Shown here in pieces: positions 61,701 through 64,000 of a stretch of 64,000 bases of DNA. Origin of the DNA: Acanthochromis polyacanthus (lineage: Eukaryota > Chordata > Actinopteri > Pomacentridae). The translations under genes and the position numbers were made by a program. Numbering within the stretch: the first letter of the stretch is position 1; every line of letters begins with the position of its first letter. The DNA is taken from assembly GCF_021347895.1 (NCBI RefSeq), contig NC_067117.1, positions 547,242 to 611,241 of the forward strand. Direction: 5' to 3'. The notes under the pieces are model-generated. The model had not been told where the DNA came from. It did no database searches and saw only the letters and a list, made by a program, of their open reading frames with translations.

Positions 61701-64000
61701 ACACAGTACTTCACATTCTACACACAGTACTTCACATTCTACACACAGTACTACACATTCTACACACAGTACTACACATTCTACACACAGTACTACACAT
61801 TCTACACACAGTACTACACATTCTACACACAGTACTACACATTCTACACACAGTACTTCACATTCTACACACAGTACTACACATTCTACACACAGTACTA
61901 CACATTCTACACACAGTACTTCACATTCTACACACAGTACTACACATTCTACACACAGTACTACACATTCTACACACAGTACTACATATTCTACACACAG
62001 TACTACACATTCTACACACAGTACTACACATTCTACACACAGTACTACACATTCTACACACAGTACTTCACATTCTACACACAGTACTACACATTCTACA
62101 CACAGTACTACATATTCTACACACAGTACTACATATTCTACACACAGTACTACACATTCTACACACAGTACTTCACATTCTACACACAGTACTACACATT
62201 CTACACACAGTACTACACATTCTACACACAGTACTACACATTCTACACACAGTACTTCACATTCTACACACAGTACTTCACATTCTACACACAGTACTAC
62301 ACATTCTACACACAGTACTACATATTCTACACACAGTACTACACATTCTACACACAGTACTTCACATTCTACACACAGTACTTCACATTCTACACACAGT
62401 ACTACACATTCTACACACAGTACTACACATTCTACACACAGTACTTCACATTCTACACACAGTACTACACATTCTACACACAGTACTACACATTCTACAC
62501 ACAGTACTACACATTCTACACACAGTACTTCACATTCTACACACAGTACTACACATTCTACACACAGTACTACACATTCTACACACAGTACTTCACATTC
62601 TACACACAGTACTACATATTCTACACACAGTACTACACATTCTACACACAGTACTACACATTCTACACACAGTACTTCACATTCTACACACAGTACTTCA
62701 CATTCTACACACAGTACTACATATTCTACACACAGTACTACACATTCTACACACAGTACTACACATTCTACACACAGTACTTCACATTCTACACACAGTA
62801 CTACATATTCTACACACAGTACTACACATTCTACACACAGTACTACACATTCTACACACAGTACTACACATTCTACACACAGTACTTCACATTCTACACA
62901 CAGTACTACATATTCTACACACAGTACTTCACATTCTACACACAGTACTACACATTCTACACACAGTACGTCACATTCTACACACAGTACTACACATTCT
63001 ACACACAGTACTACACATTCTACACACAGTACTTCACATTCTACACACAGTACTACACATTCTACACACAGTACTACACATTCTACACACAGTACTACAC
63101 ATTCTACACACAGTACTACATATTCTACACACAGTACTACACATTCTACACACAGTACTACATATTCTACACACAGTACTACACATTCTACACACAGTAC
63201 TACATATTCTACACACAGTACTACACATTCTACACACAGTACTACATATTCTACACACAGTACTACACATTCTACACACAGTACTACATATTCTACACAC
63301 AGTACTACACATTCTACACACAGTACTACACATTCTACACACAGTACTTCACATTCTACACACAGTACTACACATTCTACACACAGTACTACACATTCTA
63401 CACACAGTACTTCACATTCTACACACAGTACTACACATTCTACACACAGTACTACACATTCTACACACAGTACTACACATACTGTACCCAGGTGTTACAC
63501 ACCGTAAAGTTCCTACATTCCTTGTTTCCTGTTACAGTGCAGCAGCTGCTCACCTGTTGCACCTGTTAACCTGTGTTCTCTATAGCTCAACAGCGTGATG
63601 TCACTGTGATGTCAGAGAGGTGGGCAGAAGGTCGAGCTGAGGCTTGTGGGACACTCTGCAGGATCTTTACGTCTAAGAAGACTGCTGAGGAGATCCTGTC
63701 TGTTTATCTATCCAGGTATCTGTCTGCCCACCAGTCCGTGTACCTGTCTGCTCACCTGTCTGTGACTTGTTTAATGGTTAAGATCCTCCCTGTTCTCCTC
63801 CGTCAGGTTCTACCTGGTTCTCCTGCAGGGTCTGCAGGTGTCAGAGGGGGTGTGTCCTCCTGTTCTGGCCTCCATCCTGCTGAACTCCACTCGTTTGTTC
63901 TGCTGTGACTTGAGAGGAGTCAACCTGTTGCTCCCCTCCTTCATCTCTGCTCTGGAGAATGTGCTGCTCGACAAGTACGAGTACTGCACATACAGCGTGT
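58705..64000 (+). CDS. ralgapb: RALGAPB, beta subunit of the Ral GTPase-activating complex (5' part)
   Basis: RalGAP-beta is the noncatalytic partner of the alpha subunits that switch off RalA/RalB in the cytoplasm. Exons that I read: 58705-58881, 59060-59429, 59527-59702, 59835-59966, 60045-60163, 60237-60287, 60491-60535, 60615-60662, 60744 to about 60880, 61268 to about 61341, 63586-63715, 63807-64000 (runs off the window). Matches to the family: [87 protein letters not shown] and [20 protein letters not shown]. The N-terminus is diverged ([11 protein letters not shown]), and its start may be the ATG at 58728 or lie upstream. The 60744 exon meets an in-frame TAA (near 60,884) with no good donor before it, so the middle of the model is incomplete. 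Confidence 0.88.
60935..61040 (+). repeat. 25-bp repeat, four copies
   Basis: Four copies of a 25-bp unit containing GTGCATGACATCATCGCCTG in a RALGAPB intron. Confidence 0.95.
61385..63480 (+). repeat. 21-bp minisatellite in a RALGAPB intron
   Basis: About 99 copies of a 21-bp unit (TACTACACATTCTACACACAG) with simple C/T variants (TACTTCACA, TACTACATA). It starts about 45 bases after the exon that encodes [12 protein letters not shown], and that exon's frame stays open through it. Confidence 0.98.

Noticed and set aside
61384..63507. 707-codon STTHSTH frame
   Set aside because: Second open frame of the same 21-bp array; tandem repeat artefact.

Overview
The window is nuclear DNA of a ray-finned (teleost, probably percomorph) fish. 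It holds nine multi-exon protein genes with GT-AG introns and animal-type protein families. Between them lie L2-like and Rex1-like LINE fragments, small TIR elements and dispersed repeats that I recognise as common in teleost genomes. I named genes from reading-frame similarity to remembered vertebrate proteins; no database search was run.

Layout (strand): PCIF1/CAPAM (+, 318-10256), DNTTIP1 (+, 14095-22626), POLR2J (-, 22943-23999, tail to tail with DNTTIP1), UBE2C (+, 28110-31586), an R9AP/R7BP-family RGS-binding protein (-, 33640-35617), an RNF182-like RING E3 ligase (-, 38493-41329), SNRPB (+, 44732-48839), CTSA (+, 51764-57027) and the 5' part of RALGAPB (+, about 58705 to beyond 64000). 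PCIF1, DNTTIP1, UBE2C and CTSA also lie close together on human 20q13.12, so part of this is an old vertebrate neighbourhood. The genes share no single pathway. They cover mRNA cap methylation, a histone deacetylase complex, RNA polymerase II, APC/C ubiquitination, G-protein signalling, a membrane E3, spliceosomal Sm protein, lysosomal carboxypeptidase and Ral-GTPase control.

The outstanding property is tandem repeats inside introns. By adding my intervals, about 18.5 kb (near 29%) of the window is minisatellite. Many arrays start or end exactly at a splice junction, and in several the repeat unit is a copy of the junction. The PCIF1 intron at 4513-8261 repeats a CAG|GTAAAC donor more than a hundred times. 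The RNF182-like intron at 39790-41263 repeats its own acceptor. The CTSA intron before 52513 repeats AG|GTGTCCA. The stop codon of the RNF182-like gene lies inside a 30-bp array. The largest array (35-bp unit, 4.2 kb, DNTTIP1 intron) shows higher-order duplication.

Other points: PCIF1 carries three apparent single-base deletions in homopolymers, probably assembly errors. An L2 copy in a CTSA intron contains a 71-bp inverted copy of CTSA intron 1 plus a snap-back segment. Several transposons are nested with visible target-site duplications. The UBE2C promoter has three evenly spaced CCAAT boxes followed by a CHR-like element.
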